Below are positions 8,110-16,215 of a stretch of DNA of 42,085 nt, piece after piece; position 1 is the stretch's first letter, and every line of letters begins with the position of its first letter. A program made the translations under genes and the position numbers. The notes under the pieces are model-generated. The model saw only the letters and a list, made by a program, of their open reading frames with translations. It was not told where the DNA came from and did not search any database. The DNA is from a bacterium. GTDB lineage: Bacteria; Actinomycetota; UBA4738; HRBIN12. The stretch lies in the NCBI GenBank assembly GCA_023251895.1, contig JAHEXX010000004.1:1-42085 (forward strand). The letters are read 5' to 3'.

Positions 8110-8222
8110 CTAGCGCGTGTCGACCCGGTGCCGCTGGTGGCCCCCCGGCCTCACGTCGTCGGCGAAACCCGCACACCGTCGGTCACGCCGAGCGCGTGGT
8201 GGAACAAGATCACCTCAGCGAT
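8110..8222 (-). pseudogene. Dienelactone-hydrolase-like N-terminal fragment, start codon lost and frameshifted
   Basis: On the minus strand a GGGGGAGG site is followed seven bases later by ATC GCT GAG GTG, reading (I)AEVILFHHALGVTDGVR. After a one-step frame change it continues as GFADDVRPGGHQRHRVDTR and stops. Dienelactone hydrolase family proteins commonly begin M-AEV-LFHHA-G-T-GV--FAD-LR--GH-VH--D. The ATC occupies exactly the expected start position. The rest of the gene is missing. Confidence 0.55.
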
Positions 8223-8332
8223 CGTCTTTCCTCCCCCGATCGTCCATCGATGTTTACCAGCTAGTCAGCGCAACCCGCCCCAGGCATGGTGGTCCGGTTG
8301 CGGCGCGGTCGCATCCGGGGAAGGATTCGAGC

Positions 8333-9646
8333 GTGGACACCCCTCAGACCAAGTATGCGAAGACCCCCGACGGCGTCTACATCGCCTATCAGACGGTGGG
8401 CGACGGCCCGATCGACATCGTCTGGCAGTTCGATTGGTTGGGCAACGTCGACACCATCTGGGAGTACCGACCGTCCGCGGAGTGGTTCCGTGGCCTCGCG
8501 TCGTTCTCGCGTCTTATCTTGCATGACCGTCGCGGAACGGGAGCTTCGAGTCGCAACGTCGACCCCCCCAACCTCGAGACCCGCGTCGCGGATCTGACGG
8601 TGGTCTTGGATGCCGTCGGCTCCGAGCGGCCGGTCCTCGGCGGCGCACTCGAAGGTGGCGCGCCTAACATCCTGTTCGCGGCCACGTTTCCCGAGCGCGT
8701 CCACTCCCTCTTCTGGTGGTACCCGGCACCACGCACGACCCGGGCGCCCGACTACCCGTACGGTGCGGACGCCGAGGTCCTGGAGCGATCCACGCACGCC
8801 ACCATCGATCTCTGGGGCACCGACGCTTACGGTTATTCGGTGTGGACGGGGACGCAGCCGGAGGCGGGGCACGTCCCGTGGGGTTGGCTCAGCCGGCAGA
8901 CGGCCACCCCCGACGTGGCCGTCGCGATGGACCGGATCTACAACGAGACCGATGTCCGAGGCGCCATGCCATCGATCACTGCGCCCATGCTCCTCCTGGC
9001 TCGCGAGAACGACCGCGAGGCGCTCGAGTACCTGGCCACGCTCCTGCGTCAACCCCAGATCCGCCTCTTCCCCGGTGCGGATGAGTTGAGGATCCACGAG
9101 CAACCCGCCGTGTTGGATGTGGTCCGGGAGTTCGTCGGCGTCGAGCCGGACGCGCCGGAGCTCGACACCGTGTTGTCGACCGTCCTTTTCACGGACATCG
9201 TGGGGTCGACGCAGAAACAGGCCGAGATGGGCGACTACAGGTACAAGGGCCTGCTCGAGCAGCATCACGAGATCGTCCGAGACGGCCTCCGCCGCTGGCA
9301 CGGCCTCGAGTCAGACACCGTAGGAGATGGCTTCTACGCAACGTTCGATGGGCCGGCACGCGCGATCCGCTGTGCCCTCGAGGTCGGCCACCGCCTCCTC
9401 GACCTCGGGATCGAGATCCGCGCCGGCGTGCACACGGGCGAGTGCGAGCTGATCGACGGCAAGATCGGGGGCATCACCGTGTCGATCGGAGCTCGGGTCG
9501 CCGCGACCGCGGGCGCATCCGAGGTGCGCGTCTCGCAGACCGTGAAGGACCTGGTGGCCGGCTCCGGTCTGACCTTCGAGGACGCGGGCGATCACGAGCT
9601 GAAGGGCGTCCCTGACCGATGGCACCTCTATCGAGTGGTCAAGTAG
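8333..9646 (+). CDS. Class III adenylate/guanylate cyclase fused to an alpha/beta-hydrolase-like domain
   Basis: The 437-residue protein starts at GTG 8333 with AAGGA about eight bases upstream. Residues 1-270 follow the alpha/beta-hydrolase pattern (HDRRGTGAS, VLGGALEGGAPN, ITAPMLLLARENDRE). The nucleophile elbow G-x-S-x-G is GALEG, so the catalytic Ser is Leu106. Residues 275-437 are a class III cyclase domain: metal Asp288 in LFTDIVGST, Asp332 in TVGDGFYATF, RAGVHTGE, and VSIGAR, where the usual Asn of VNIAAR is Ser384 while Arg388 is kept, ending ELKGVPDRWHLYRV. Such fusions are common in actinobacteria. It probably makes cAMP with the hydrolase fold as a ligand sensor; activity is uncertain given the Asn change. 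A track start at 8117 runs through remnants. Confidence 0.88.
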   Translation: MDTPQTKYAKTPDGVYIAYQTVGDGPIDIVWQFDWLGNVDTIWEYRPSAEWFRGLASFSRLILHDRRGTGASSRNVDPPNLETRVADLTVVLDAVGSERPVLGGALEGGAPNILFAATFPERVHSLFWWYPAPRTTRAPDYPYGADAEVLERSTHATIDLWGTDAYGYSVWTGTQPEAGHVPWGWLSRQTATPDVAVAMDRIYNETDVRGAMPSITAPMLLLARENDREALEYLATLLRQPQIRLFPGADELRIHEQPAVLDVVREFVGVEPDAPELDTVLSTVLFTDIVGSTQKQAEMGDYRYKGLLEQHHEIVRDGLRRWHGLESDTVGDGFYATFDGPARAIRCALEVGHRLLDLGIEIRAGVHTGECELIDGKIGGITVSIGARVAATAGASEVRVSQTVKDLVAGSGLTFEDAGDHELKGVPDRWHLYRVVK

Positions 9647-9667
9647 GTCACTTCGCTCGCGTGACCT
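9645..9667. terminator. Stem-loop after the cyclase gene
   Basis: AGGTCAC, a nine-base loop and GTGACCT form a perfect seven-bp stem beginning inside the cyclase stop codon. There is no U tract, so intrinsic termination is uncertain; a transcript-stabilising hairpin is also possible. Confidence 0.4.
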
Positions 9668-9764
9668 CGGTGACGTCGGGGTCCCGGAGCACGGCCGGCG
9701 CCTGCCGTCGAGTCCCGCGAGTACTTCCGGTCCCTTGGCCGTTTCCTCGGTCTCTGACCCCATG

Positions 9765-9796
9765 CGTACACTGCTTCCGTGAAGGACCGGGGAGCT
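9765..9796 (+). repeat. 32-bp near-copy of the thi promoter/leader start
   Basis: This stretch is 27/32 identical to 11692-11723, which holds the -10 hexamer and first leader bases of the thi operon. Here the hexamer is TACACT and the block ends in the same CCGGGGAGCT. No riboswitch core and no plus-strand gene follow it. Confidence 0.6.
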
Positions 9797-9860
9797 TTCG
9801 TCCGTATCGCCCTCACCGCTCGAGGGAAACGGATCGCCCATGAGCGGGATGTTGGAGGGC

Positions 9861-10994
9861 CTACGTGAGCTCTAGTCGGGTAACGGCCCGATCGTACTGT
9901 GCAATCCAGATCGCGTTCGACGCCCAATCGAACAAGCCACTTCCTTCGAATGCCGGCAACTTGCCGACGACTACCGAAGGTCCCAGGCGGAGGTCTGTCA
10001 GGTCGAGGCCAGCCACGCGGATCGCCGGCTCTCGACCGCCCATGAGCCACAGTTTCCCCGCGCCTACGTCAAACGGGGTCCATTGCTCTTGCACCGTGGC
10101 TACCAGGCTAGCGTCGTTGGTGATCGCGTCGACGCGGGTCAAGCGTGTGCTGGCCGTATCCCAGCCGGCTATCCACAAGGCATGGTCTCCGACTGCAAAC
10201 GTGCTCGGAGCGCCATCAAGGCCGATCCGCGCGACGACTTCCCCAGAGTTCGCATCGATCCGAAGCAATTGGCCCCCGCCCGGTTCTGATGCTGTCGCCA
10301 CGATCACCCAGACGTCACCGTTCAGGCTCTGAGGAGGTCCGGTGATGTAACCACCCTGCGGGATACCAAGGGGTACGGTCGCGGCAACCCGATTCGTCGT
10401 CGGGTCGACCCGTGCCAACGAATCCGCGGAGGCCACCGCCCATACCGTGCCGGGTGTGACCGTGACGAACCCACCGAGGCCCGGAATCTCGGCCACAACC
10501 TCGTTTGTGGCTGGATCAAGTCGCAGGAGCGAGCGATCGCTTGCGACCCACAGGGCATCAAGATCCGCCGCCAGCCACCGAGGGTGTGCGATGGGGATCG
10601 TCGCGGTCACCTGGTTGGTCTCAGGGTCGATTCGAGTGACGTTGTCCGCCTCTCCCGAAGGCGAGTTCACGGCGACCCAAACACTGCCGAATCCGGTGGC
10701 AAGGGCCACAGGCTGGCCATCGATGGGCACGTGCCCATCGACTCGAAGGCCGGTCGACGCACCCGAGGACTCAACTGGGCGGCTCGGGGTGGGCACGTCA
10801 CCGCCACCGAAGACGCCGGCAGACCAGAGAGGCATCGACGCCGCCCCGAAGATCAAGAACGCGCCAAGCACGACTCCAGCCCGCCGCCTTAGACGCCGCC
10901 GTTCGATCCGTCGCCTGGTCTCCGCGAAGGCCTCATCGACGGACACCGGCCCAGCCATGGCCCAACCCACCCGCTCTCGAAGGCTATTCGGCAT
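9861..10994 (-). CDS. Membrane-anchored beta-propeller protein, probable partner of the ECF sigma factor
   Basis: The 377-residue protein has a short basic cytosolic N-terminus (VDEAFAETRRRIERRRLRRR), one transmembrane helix near residues 40-62, a Pro/Ser/Thr linker and then six or seven repeats of the YVTN/Vgb-like type. The repeats follow 'G.vWVa....l.RIDP.TN.V.a.I', for example RIDPETNQVTATIPI and RVDPTTNRVAATVPLG. Its start overlaps the sigma factor end by 11 bases, so the two are translationally coupled. By position it should be the anti-sigma or sensor, but no zinc-binding anti-sigma (HxxxCxxC) motif is visible in the short N-terminus. Secreted lyase function is unlikely. Confidence 0.72.
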   Translation of the reverse strand: MPNSLRERVGWAMAGPVSVDEAFAETRRRIERRRLRRRAGVVLGAFLIFGAASMPLWSAGVFGGGDVPTPSRPVESSGASTGLRVDGHVPIDGQPVALATGFGSVWVAVNSPSGEADNVTRIDPETNQVTATIPIAHPRWLAADLDALWVASDRSLLRLDPATNEVVAEIPGLGGFVTVTPGTVWAVASADSLARVDPTTNRVAATVPLGIPQGGYITGPPQSLNGDVWVIVATASEPGGGQLLRIDANSGEVVARIGLDGAPSTFAVGDHALWIAGWDTASTRLTRVDAITNDASLVATVQEQWTPFDVGAGKLWLMGGREPAIRVAGLDLTDLRLGPSVVVGKLPAFEGSGLFDWASNAIWIAQYDRAVTRLELT

Positions 10995-11496
10995 CTTGGT
11001 CCCCGAGCGCGCTACGAAGTCCTTGGCGGGCGCGATGCAGCCGCACCCTCACCGAGGCGGGTTTCAGATGGAGCGTCGAGGCGGCCTCCTCCGGCGTGAG
11101 TCCCATCCACTCGACCAAGACGAGCGCCTCGCGTTGCGTGCGGGGCAGTCTTCTCACAGATCGGACAACGTCAACGCGGATCGCCGCGTCTGTCCCCGGG
11201 TCAGGCATCTCGTGACGGCCTGGAGCCTTCATACGCGATCGGACAAGGTTCCTCACCCTTCGGCGATCGAGATTGAAGGCGATGCGATACACGTAGGCCG
11301 TCGGATCGCTCGCCGCCCTGACCCTGGCCCAGCGCTCGTACGCGCGGACCATCGCCTCTTGAGCCAAGTCCTCTCCTTCCGCTCTGTCGCCGCAGAGGAG
11401 CCACATCGCTCGAAAGAGCCGCTCGTACTCCCGGCGGAAGAAACCCTCGAAGTCCTCGAGTCGCCCCCCGACCTCACCCACAGCCCTCTCAGTCAA
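10984..11496 (-). CDS. ECF RNA polymerase sigma factor, SigE-like family
   Basis: From TTG 11496 the protein is 170 residues. Region 2 is FEGFFRREYERLFRAMWLLCGDRAEGEDLAQEAM with the following VRAYERWARV; region 4 is LPRTQREALVLVEWMGLTPEEAASTL with LKPASVRVRLHRARQGL. This length and the 'LCGDR..AEDLvQeA' pattern fit the SigE family of actinobacterial ECF factors. The track start at 12000 runs backwards through the thi leader and is not protein-like before this point. The start is a choice between TTG 11496 (AAGGGGG very close) and a nearby GTG. It is followed by the beta-propeller gene with overlap. Confidence 0.85.
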   Translation of the reverse strand: MTERAVGEVGGRLEDFEGFFRREYERLFRAMWLLCGDRAEGEDLAQEAMVRAYERWARVRAASDPTAYVYRIAFNLDRRRVRNLVRSRMKAPGRHEMPDPGTDAAIRVDVVRSVRRLPRTQREALVLVEWMGLTPEEAASTLHLKPASVRVRLHRARQGLRSALGDQDAE

Positions 11497-11693
11497 GCCC
11501 CCTTCACTCCCTTGATAGAAGAGTCCGTTTCCCTTCCGTTTGTTGCAGGCTTCCCATTTCTCGAACGGTCGCCCCTGAGTGGGCGGGGTCCTCATGAGCC
11601 GATTCTGACATTCACGTGCAGTGGTCCACGGGCGACCGCTCCTACCGCTATGACGATGGCTTCTGGAACCGGGTCCTATCCACGGTCGCTCCG

Positions 11694-11699
11694 TATACT
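11694..11699 (+). promoter_or_regulatory. -10 element of the thi operon
   Basis: TATACT lies about 12-18 bases before the TPP riboswitch begins, so transcription would start at the riboswitch 5' end. No clear -35 hexamer is seen. Confidence 0.5.
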
Positions 11700-11711
11700 G
11701 CTTCCTAGGAG

Positions 11712-11805
11712 TACCGGGGAGCTCGGGGCAACCGGGCTGAGAGGCCGCCTTCGATGCGGCGGCGACCCGAAGGAACCTGAACCGGGTAATGCCGGCGGAG
11801 GGAGT
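11712..11805 (+). ncRNA. TPP riboswitch (thi box)
   Basis: The conserved core is obvious: GGGCTGAGAGG, a variable GC-rich hairpin, GACCCGAAGGAACCTGAACC, then GGGTAATGCCGGCGGAGGGA. These are the pyrimidine- and pyrophosphate-sensing parts of the aptamer. The GGAGGG at its 3' end is also the ribosome-binding site for thiG at GTG 11810, so TPP binding can hide it and control translation directly; no separate terminator hairpin is visible between aptamer and gene. Confidence 0.95.
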
Positions 11806-11809
11806 GTCG

Positions 11810-12595
11810 GTGGCATCGCACGATCCCCTGGTCATCGCGGGGCGTGAGTTCGCGTCCCGGCTCATCGTGGGCACGGGCAAATTCGGCTCGTTCGAAGTCA
11901 TGCGCGACGCCCTGGAGGCCAGCCGCACCGAGATCGTCACCGTGGCCCTGCGGCGGGTGGACCTGGAGGCCACCGGCGGGCCGGACATCCTGGAGTTCAT
12001 CGATCCAGACCGCTACCTGCTGCTGCCCAACACCTCCGGTGCGATGGACGCCGAGGAGGCCGTGCGGATCGCGAACCTGGCCCGGGCGGCCGGGATGCCT
12101 GCCTGGGTCAAGCTGGAGGTCACCCCGGAACCCCGGTACCTGCTGCCCGACCCGGTGGAGACGCTGAAAGCGGCCGAGGCCCTGGTGAAGGGGGGCTTCA
12201 CCGTGCTGCCGTACATCAACGCCGACCCGGTGCTGGCGAAGCGCCTTGAGGAGGTCGGCTGCGCCACGGTCATGCCGCTCGGCTCCTGGATCGGGTCGAA
12301 CAAGGGCATCCGAACCTGCGAAGCGGTCCAGATCATCGTGGAGCAGGCCACGGTGCCGGTGGTGGTGGACGCTGGCCTGGGCGCGCCGTCTCACGCCGCC
12401 GAGGCCATGGAGATGGGGGTCGACGCCGTGCTGGTGAACACCGCGATCGCCATCGCCGGGGACCCGGTGGAGATGGCTGGGGCGTTCCGGCTGGGGGTGG
12501 AGGCGGGCCGTCGGGCGTTCCTGGCGGGCAAGCCGGCCGAACGTGACGTTGCCGAGGCGTCGAGCCCGCTGACCGGGTTCCTAGAGGGAACGTGA
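11810..12595 (+). CDS. thiG: Thiazole synthase ThiG
   Basis: ThiG joins deoxyxylulose phosphate, dehydroglycine and ThiS-thiocarboxylate sulfur into the thiazole phosphate of thiamine. The 261 residues show [45 protein letters not shown], the Schiff-base Lys in [40 protein letters not shown] and [22 protein letters not shown]. The track start ATG 11789 is the invariant AATGCC of the riboswitch and cannot be the start. GTG 11810 has GGAGGG at the right distance; GTG 11804 is too close to it. It is the first gene of a thiGHSE operon and overlaps thiH by four bases. Confidence 0.96.
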   Translation: MASHDPLVIAGREFASRLIVGTGKFGSFEVMRDALEASRTEIVTVALRRVDLEATGGPDILEFIDPDRYLLLPNTSGAMDAEEAVRIANLARAAGMPAWVKLEVTPEPRYLLPDPVETLKAAEALVKGGFTVLPYINADPVLAKRLEEVGCATVMPLGSWIGSNKGIRTCEAVQIIVEQATVPVVVDAGLGAPSHAAEAMEMGVDAVLVNTAIAIAGDPVEMAGAFRLGVEAGRRAFLAGKPAERDVAEASSPLTGFLEGT

Positions 12596-13773
12596 ACGAG
12601 GACGGATTCATTGAGCCGGCGCCGGCGGTGACCTTCGCCGAAGAGCTGGCGCGGCTGCCATTCGACCGCCTTCTGGAGGCGGCGGCGACCGCGTCGGGCG
12701 CGCGGGTGGAAGGCGCGCTGGCGACGAGCCCGGTGGAGCGGACCCTCGACGATTTCGCGGCGCTGCTGTCGCCGGCGGCGGGGGAGCGGCTGGAGGACCT
12801 GGCGGCGGCGTCGCGCAGGTTGACGGTTGCCCGCTTCGGCCGGACGATGCGGATGTACGCGCCGCTGTACCTGTCGAACGAGTGCCTGACCACGTGCGCG
12901 TACTGCGGGTTCGCCCGGGAGCTCCCGATCGCGCGCAAGACCCTTTCGCCCCAGGAGACCCTGAAGGAGGCCCGGTATTTGCTGCGGCAGGGGTTCCGGT
13001 CGATCCTGCTGCTGACCGGGGAACACGAGCGGCTGACCGGCGTGGACTTCCTGGAGGAGCGGATCCGGCTGCTGGCCGAGGAGGTGCCCCAGCTCACGAT
13101 CGAGGTACAGGTGTGGAGCGAGCCCGAGTACTGCCGGCTGGTGGAGGCGGGCTGCGAGGGCACCGTGATCTACCAGGAGACCTACCACCCGGACACCTAC
13201 GCGAAGGTCCACCTGGCCGGGCGGAAGCGCCGGTACCGGTGGCGCCTGCTGGGACCGGAGCGGGCGGCCCGAGCCGGGATGCGGCGGGTCGGGATCGGAG
13301 CGCTGTGGGGGCTGCACGAGGACTGGCGGTACGAGGCAGTCGCGGTGGCGGCGCACGCCGCGTTCCTGCAACGGAACTACTGGCGGACCCAGGTGAGCGT
13401 GTCGGTGCCGCGCCTTCGGCCCAGCGCGGCGGGATTCCAGCCGGGGACCCCTGTCTCGGACCGCGACCTGGCGCAGGTGGTGTGCGCGCTGCGGCTGTTC
13501 CTTCCCGACGCCGGGCTGGTGCTGTCCACGCGCGAGGCCCCGGCGGTGCGGGACGGGCTGGCCCGTATCGGCATCACGCACATGAGCGCCGGCTCGCACA
13601 CGGAGCCCGGGGGCTACGAGCACCCGAAGGAAGCCGCCGAGCAGTTCGAGATCGCCGATGTGCGGTCCACCGAGGAAGTCGCCGAGAGGCTCCGGGAGAT
13701 GGGCTACGACGTGGTGTGGGAGGACTGGGCCCGCGTCACGCCGCGCGTGGAGTCGGCGCTCGCAGGGCGGTGA
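12592..13773 (+). CDS. thiH: 2-iminoacetate synthase ThiH (radical SAM)
   Basis: ThiH splits tyrosine with radical SAM chemistry to give dehydroglycine and p-cresol; dehydroglycine feeds ThiG. The 393-residue protein has the radical-SAM cluster CLTTCAYC in [14 protein letters not shown], with the preceding [11 protein letters not shown] typical of ThiH, then [25 protein letters not shown] and [11 protein letters not shown]. The C-terminal part has [17 protein letters not shown]. The GTG start at 12592 overlaps the thiG TGA (GTGA). Many aerobic actinobacteria use the glycine oxidase ThiO instead, so ThiH suggests an oxygen-independent branch. Confidence 0.93.
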   Translation: MNEDGFIEPAPAVTFAEELARLPFDRLLEAAATASGARVEGALATSPVERTLDDFAALLSPAAGERLEDLAAASRRLTVARFGRTMRMYAPLYLSNECLTTCAYCGFARELPIARKTLSPQETLKEARYLLRQGFRSILLLTGEHERLTGVDFLEERIRLLAEEVPQLTIEVQVWSEPEYCRLVEAGCEGTVIYQETYHPDTYAKVHLAGRKRRYRWRLLGPERAARAGMRRVGIGALWGLHEDWRYEAVAVAAHAAFLQRNYWRTQVSVSVPRLRPSAAGFQPGTPVSDRDLAQVVCALRLFLPDAGLVLSTREAPAVRDGLARIGITHMSAGSHTEPGGYEHPKEAAEQFEIADVRSTEEVAERLREMGYDVVWEDWARVTPRVESALAGR

Positions 13774-13778
13774 GGACG

Positions 13779-13979
13779 ATGCGGGTCGTGGCGAACGGCA
13801 AGCCGCGCGAAGTGGGGCCCGGCGCGACGGTGGAGGACCTGATCCGCTTCGTCGGCCTGGACCCTCAGTACGTGATCGTGGAACACAATGGGGAAGCGTT
13901 GGAGCGCAAGCGGTACGGCGAGGCTCGCCTGACCGAGGGCGACCGGCTCGAGTTAGTGCGGGCGGTGGCCGGTGGGTGA
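13779..13979 (+). CDS. thiS: Sulfur carrier protein ThiS
   Basis: The 66-residue ubiquitin-like protein starts at ATG 13779 (GAGGAC just upstream) five bases after thiH. It reads [20 protein letters not shown], with the family's [15 protein letters not shown] and [13 protein letters not shown]. The terminal Gly-Gly is where the thiocarboxylate is formed. The track hides it at the end of a long overlapping ORF (12882-13979). No thiF is in the window, so adenylation must be done by ThiF/MoeB encoded elsewhere. Confidence 0.93.
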   Translation: MRVVANGKPREVGPGATVEDLIRFVGLDPQYVIVEHNGEALERKRYGEARLTEGDRLELVRAVAGG

Positions 13980-14613
13980 CCTCGGCGATCGACGTCGGGA
14001 ACGACTCGCACGGTCTCGGTTGTACGTCGTGACCGACGCCCGGCGGCGCCGGGGCGACCTGAAGGACTTCCTCGAGTCGATCCTGTCGGCCGGCGTCGAC
14101 ATCGTGCAGCTCCGGGAGAAGGACGCCGAAGCCGGCGACCTGCTCCGGTGGGGCGAGGTGTTCGGGGAGGCGGCGGAACGGCACGGCGCGCTGTTCACGG
14201 TCAACGACCGGCCCGACGTCGCGCTCGCCCTCGAGGCCGACGGCGTTCACGTCGGGCAGAACGACCTGCCCGCGGCGTGGGTCCGCCGGATCCTGGGGCC
14301 CGACGCGATCGTCGGCGTCTCCTGCCACTCCGTCCAGGACCACGCGAACGCCCCGCCCGAGGCCGATTACTTGACCGCCGGCCCCGTGTGGTCGACACCG
14401 ACCAAACCGGGCCGCCCGAGGACGGGCCTCGAGCTGGTTCGCATCGCGGCGGCCAACGTGACGAACCCCTGGTTCGCCATCGGGGGCATCAACGAGGCGA
14501 ACGTGCGCGAGGTGGTCGAGGCCGGCGCTACCCGGATCGTGGTCGTCAGAGCAGTCACCGAGGCCGATGACCCGCCCGCCGCGGTGAAGGCGCTCCTGGC
14601 GTCCCTACCTTAG
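13972..14613 (+). CDS. thiE: Thiamine-phosphate synthase ThiE
   Basis: ThiE condenses hydroxymethylpyrimidine diphosphate with thiazole phosphate to thiamine phosphate. The 213-residue TIM barrel shows [65 protein letters not shown] and [20 protein letters not shown]. The QLREKD and ND motifs hold the pyrophosphate-binding residues. GTG 13972 overlaps the end of thiS by eight bases, continuing the coupled operon. A clear terminator after TAG 14613 is not visible, and the convergent abiEii gene ends 28 bases on. Confidence 0.94.
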   Translation: MGDLGDRRRERLARSRLYVVTDARRRRGDLKDFLESILSAGVDIVQLREKDAEAGDLLRWGEVFGEAAERHGALFTVNDRPDVALALEADGVHVGQNDLPAAWVRRILGPDAIVGVSCHSVQDHANAPPEADYLTAGPVWSTPTKPGRPRTGLELVRIAAANVTNPWFAIGGINEANVREVVEAGATRIVVVRAVTEADDPPAAVKALLASLP

Positions 14614-14641
14614 GGCTGGACTGCGCGGCAGCGCCTTGTCG

Positions 14642-15523
14642 TCAGATGGACCAGCGAGCCCTTCTCGGATCCCACCGGCCCTCGGCATGTCCAGCGAGTG
14701 CCGGCTCAAGGAGCGCCGCCGCTTCCGCGTGCCCTGCACGAACATCGCCATCGATCCCGACCTCCCCGGCTGCCTTACGGTAGGGCACCGACCAGTCCGC
14801 CGGAGGGGACGGGAAACCGGAGGGGAGCGGTTGCTGCCCGCGAGCTCTGAAGGTGACCTCCAGCGCCTCGCGGAGGCGGCCAGCATCGAGCCCGATCTCT
14901 TGAGCCACGACCACGAGATCGATCAGGTCCTTGACCCGGCTGCTCGATTCACCCCTGGCGTAGATGCGCGTGTAGGCGTGAACCTTCTCCGCCACCTGCT
15001 GCTCGATGGGGATCGCCGGAACCACGGCACTCTCGATCCCGGCGAAGGAGAGGAGGTCGGGCCCCTTCACGGGCTCCGGCCGCCAGCCGAGGGGATCCGA
15101 GAAGCCCACGTCCACGAAGACCTCCTCGAACAGCCGGCCTCCGAGTTCGGCCCGTTCCAGGAACCGCACGCTGGCACCCCCGATCTCCCTGGTTGGTCCG
15201 GCCCTCTCCACGGAGAACACGAAGAAGTCGCCCAGGTCGACGGTTTGGGCTGCCAGGAGATCCTCGGTCGCGGCCTCCTCGTCGTCACGGCGGACGAGGT
15301 CCATGTCCTTGGTGGCTCGTCCCCGGCCCGCCAAACGGAAGTCGAGCGCCAGCGCACCCTTCAGCACCCACCGGTCGGGGGCTGCCATAACGAGACGGGC
15401 GAGCAGTCGGTCGAAGGTCACCGTCTTGCGCAGCCGGATCAGGGACACGCCTGTGGTCCGGGAGCGGTGGAGCAATCGCTGTTCCAGCGCCTGCCGGAAC
15501 ACCCCCGCCGACTCGTACCTCAC
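14642..15523 (-). CDS. AbiEii/AbiGii-family nucleotidyltransferase toxin
   Basis: The 293-residue protein contains WVLKGALALDFRLAGRGRATKDMDL (the GG/GA-x-AL and DxD-like nucleotidyltransferase motifs), EEVFVDVGFSDPL, IPIEQQVAEKVHAYTR and SRVKDLIDLV, the order seen in AbiEii. These toxins transfer nucleotides, in known cases to tRNA, and act in type IV toxin-antitoxin and abortive-infection systems. Its ATG overlaps the antitoxin stop by four bases. The C-terminal 60 residues are rich in Pro and Ala and less conserved. Confidence 0.9.
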   Translation of the reverse strand: MRYESAGVFRQALEQRLLHRSRTTGVSLIRLRKTVTFDRLLARLVMAAPDRWVLKGALALDFRLAGRGRATKDMDLVRRDDEEAATEDLLAAQTVDLGDFFVFSVERAGPTREIGGASVRFLERAELGGRLFEEVFVDVGFSDPLGWRPEPVKGPDLLSFAGIESAVVPAIPIEQQVAEKVHAYTRIYARGESSSRVKDLIDLVVVAQEIGLDAGRLREALEVTFRARGQQPLPSGFPSPPADWSVPYRKAAGEVGIDGDVRAGHAEAAALLEPALAGHAEGRWDPRRARWSI

Positions 15524-16140
15524 GTTTCCTGGCGGTCCTGGATCGCGCGGCGGATGAGCTGTTCCACCCGACCCCCTCGCTGTCGGCTGGCGGCAAGAAG
15601 TTGGCGCTTCGTCGCCATCCCCCGCTCGACTGCCTCCCTCGCGGCGGCCACGACCTGATCCGGAGCCGTTCCCGCCTCGGCGGTATCGAGGATCGAGCGG
15701 ACCGGGGAGGTCATTCGGATCCCGTCTCGGATCACGACGTCGGCCTGGGTCAACTCCCTGGTGGTGGTATGAACCCGCACACCGCCGGCCGCCGGACGGT
15801 ATCGCTTGGAGCGAGGCACGGTGACGTGGACCGCCTCAGGGACGACGTCGGAGAGCCCGAGGAGCTCCAGGGCGCTCTCGTGGGAAACCACAGCCTCGTC
15901 CCGGCCCACCGCGAGCCTGGCGGCGAGGACGCCCTCCCGGGGCGAGGCCGGATACTGGCGGAACCGGTAGAGGCCCCGACGGACCCGGATGAACCGGCCC
16001 CCCTCGCGCGCATGGTGGCCGAGGAGTGCGCTGCTGAACCCGCACCGGCGGGCTTGGGCGGCGGTGAAGTAGCCTCCCTGCTCCGAGGCGAAGAGGAAGA
16101 GCCGCTCGTGTTGCGGCTCTCCGGCCTTTGTGTCATGCAT
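15520..16140 (-). CDS. AbiEi-type antitoxin/transcriptional regulator
   Basis: The 206-residue protein has an N-terminal winged-helix region (GGYFTAAQARRCGFSSALLGHHAREGGRFIRVRRGLYR), then EAVVSHESALELLGLSDVVPEAVHVTVPR and TSPVRSILDTAEAG, the typical AbiEi antitoxin composition. In known AbiE systems this protein binds inverted repeats upstream of its own promoter and opposes AbiEii without direct binding. The ATG at 16140 follows a -10 hexamer by seven bases, so the mRNA is probably leaderless. Confidence 0.88.
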   Translation of the reverse strand: MHDTKAGEPQHERLFLFASEQGGYFTAAQARRCGFSSALLGHHAREGGRFIRVRRGLYRFRQYPASPREGVLAARLAVGRDEAVVSHESALELLGLSDVVPEAVHVTVPRSKRYRPAAGGVRVHTTTRELTQADVVIRDGIRMTSPVRSILDTAEAGTAPDQVVAAAREAVERGMATKRQLLAASRQRGGRVEQLIRRAIQDRQET

Positions 16141-16176
16141 AGGTCAAAGGATACTTGACCTTCTCATGACATCAAG
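16141..16176 (-). promoter_or_regulatory. Promoter and palindromic operator of the abiE pair
   Basis: Reading the minus strand, TTGATG (-35), a 16-base spacer and TATCCT (-10, at 16153-16148) precede the ATG by seven bases. The inverted repeat AGGTCAA-N7-TTGACCT (16141-16161) straddles the -10 exactly. A regulator bound there would block RNA polymerase, fitting AbiEi autorepression. Confidence 0.7.
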
Positions 16177-16215
16177 GGCCTTGTACCAATGAAGCTGGAA
16201 TAGGAGGCGCCCCCC

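Larger units (their letters stand above)
7574..8332. other. Gene-poor region with remnants
   Basis: This 759-base stretch holds no intact gene. It contains a 42-bp direct repeat, a CpaF-like fragment (copy B) and a broken dienelactone-hydrolase-like fragment, all listed separately. The stretch 7613-7800 shows no protein I recognise in any frame. The ribosome-binding site of the downstream cyclase is at its right edge. Confidence 0.7.

Noticed and set aside
12391-14343. 650-codon minus-strand frame opposite the thi genes
   Set aside because: Shadow frame of thiG, thiH, thiS and thiE, which are all certain.
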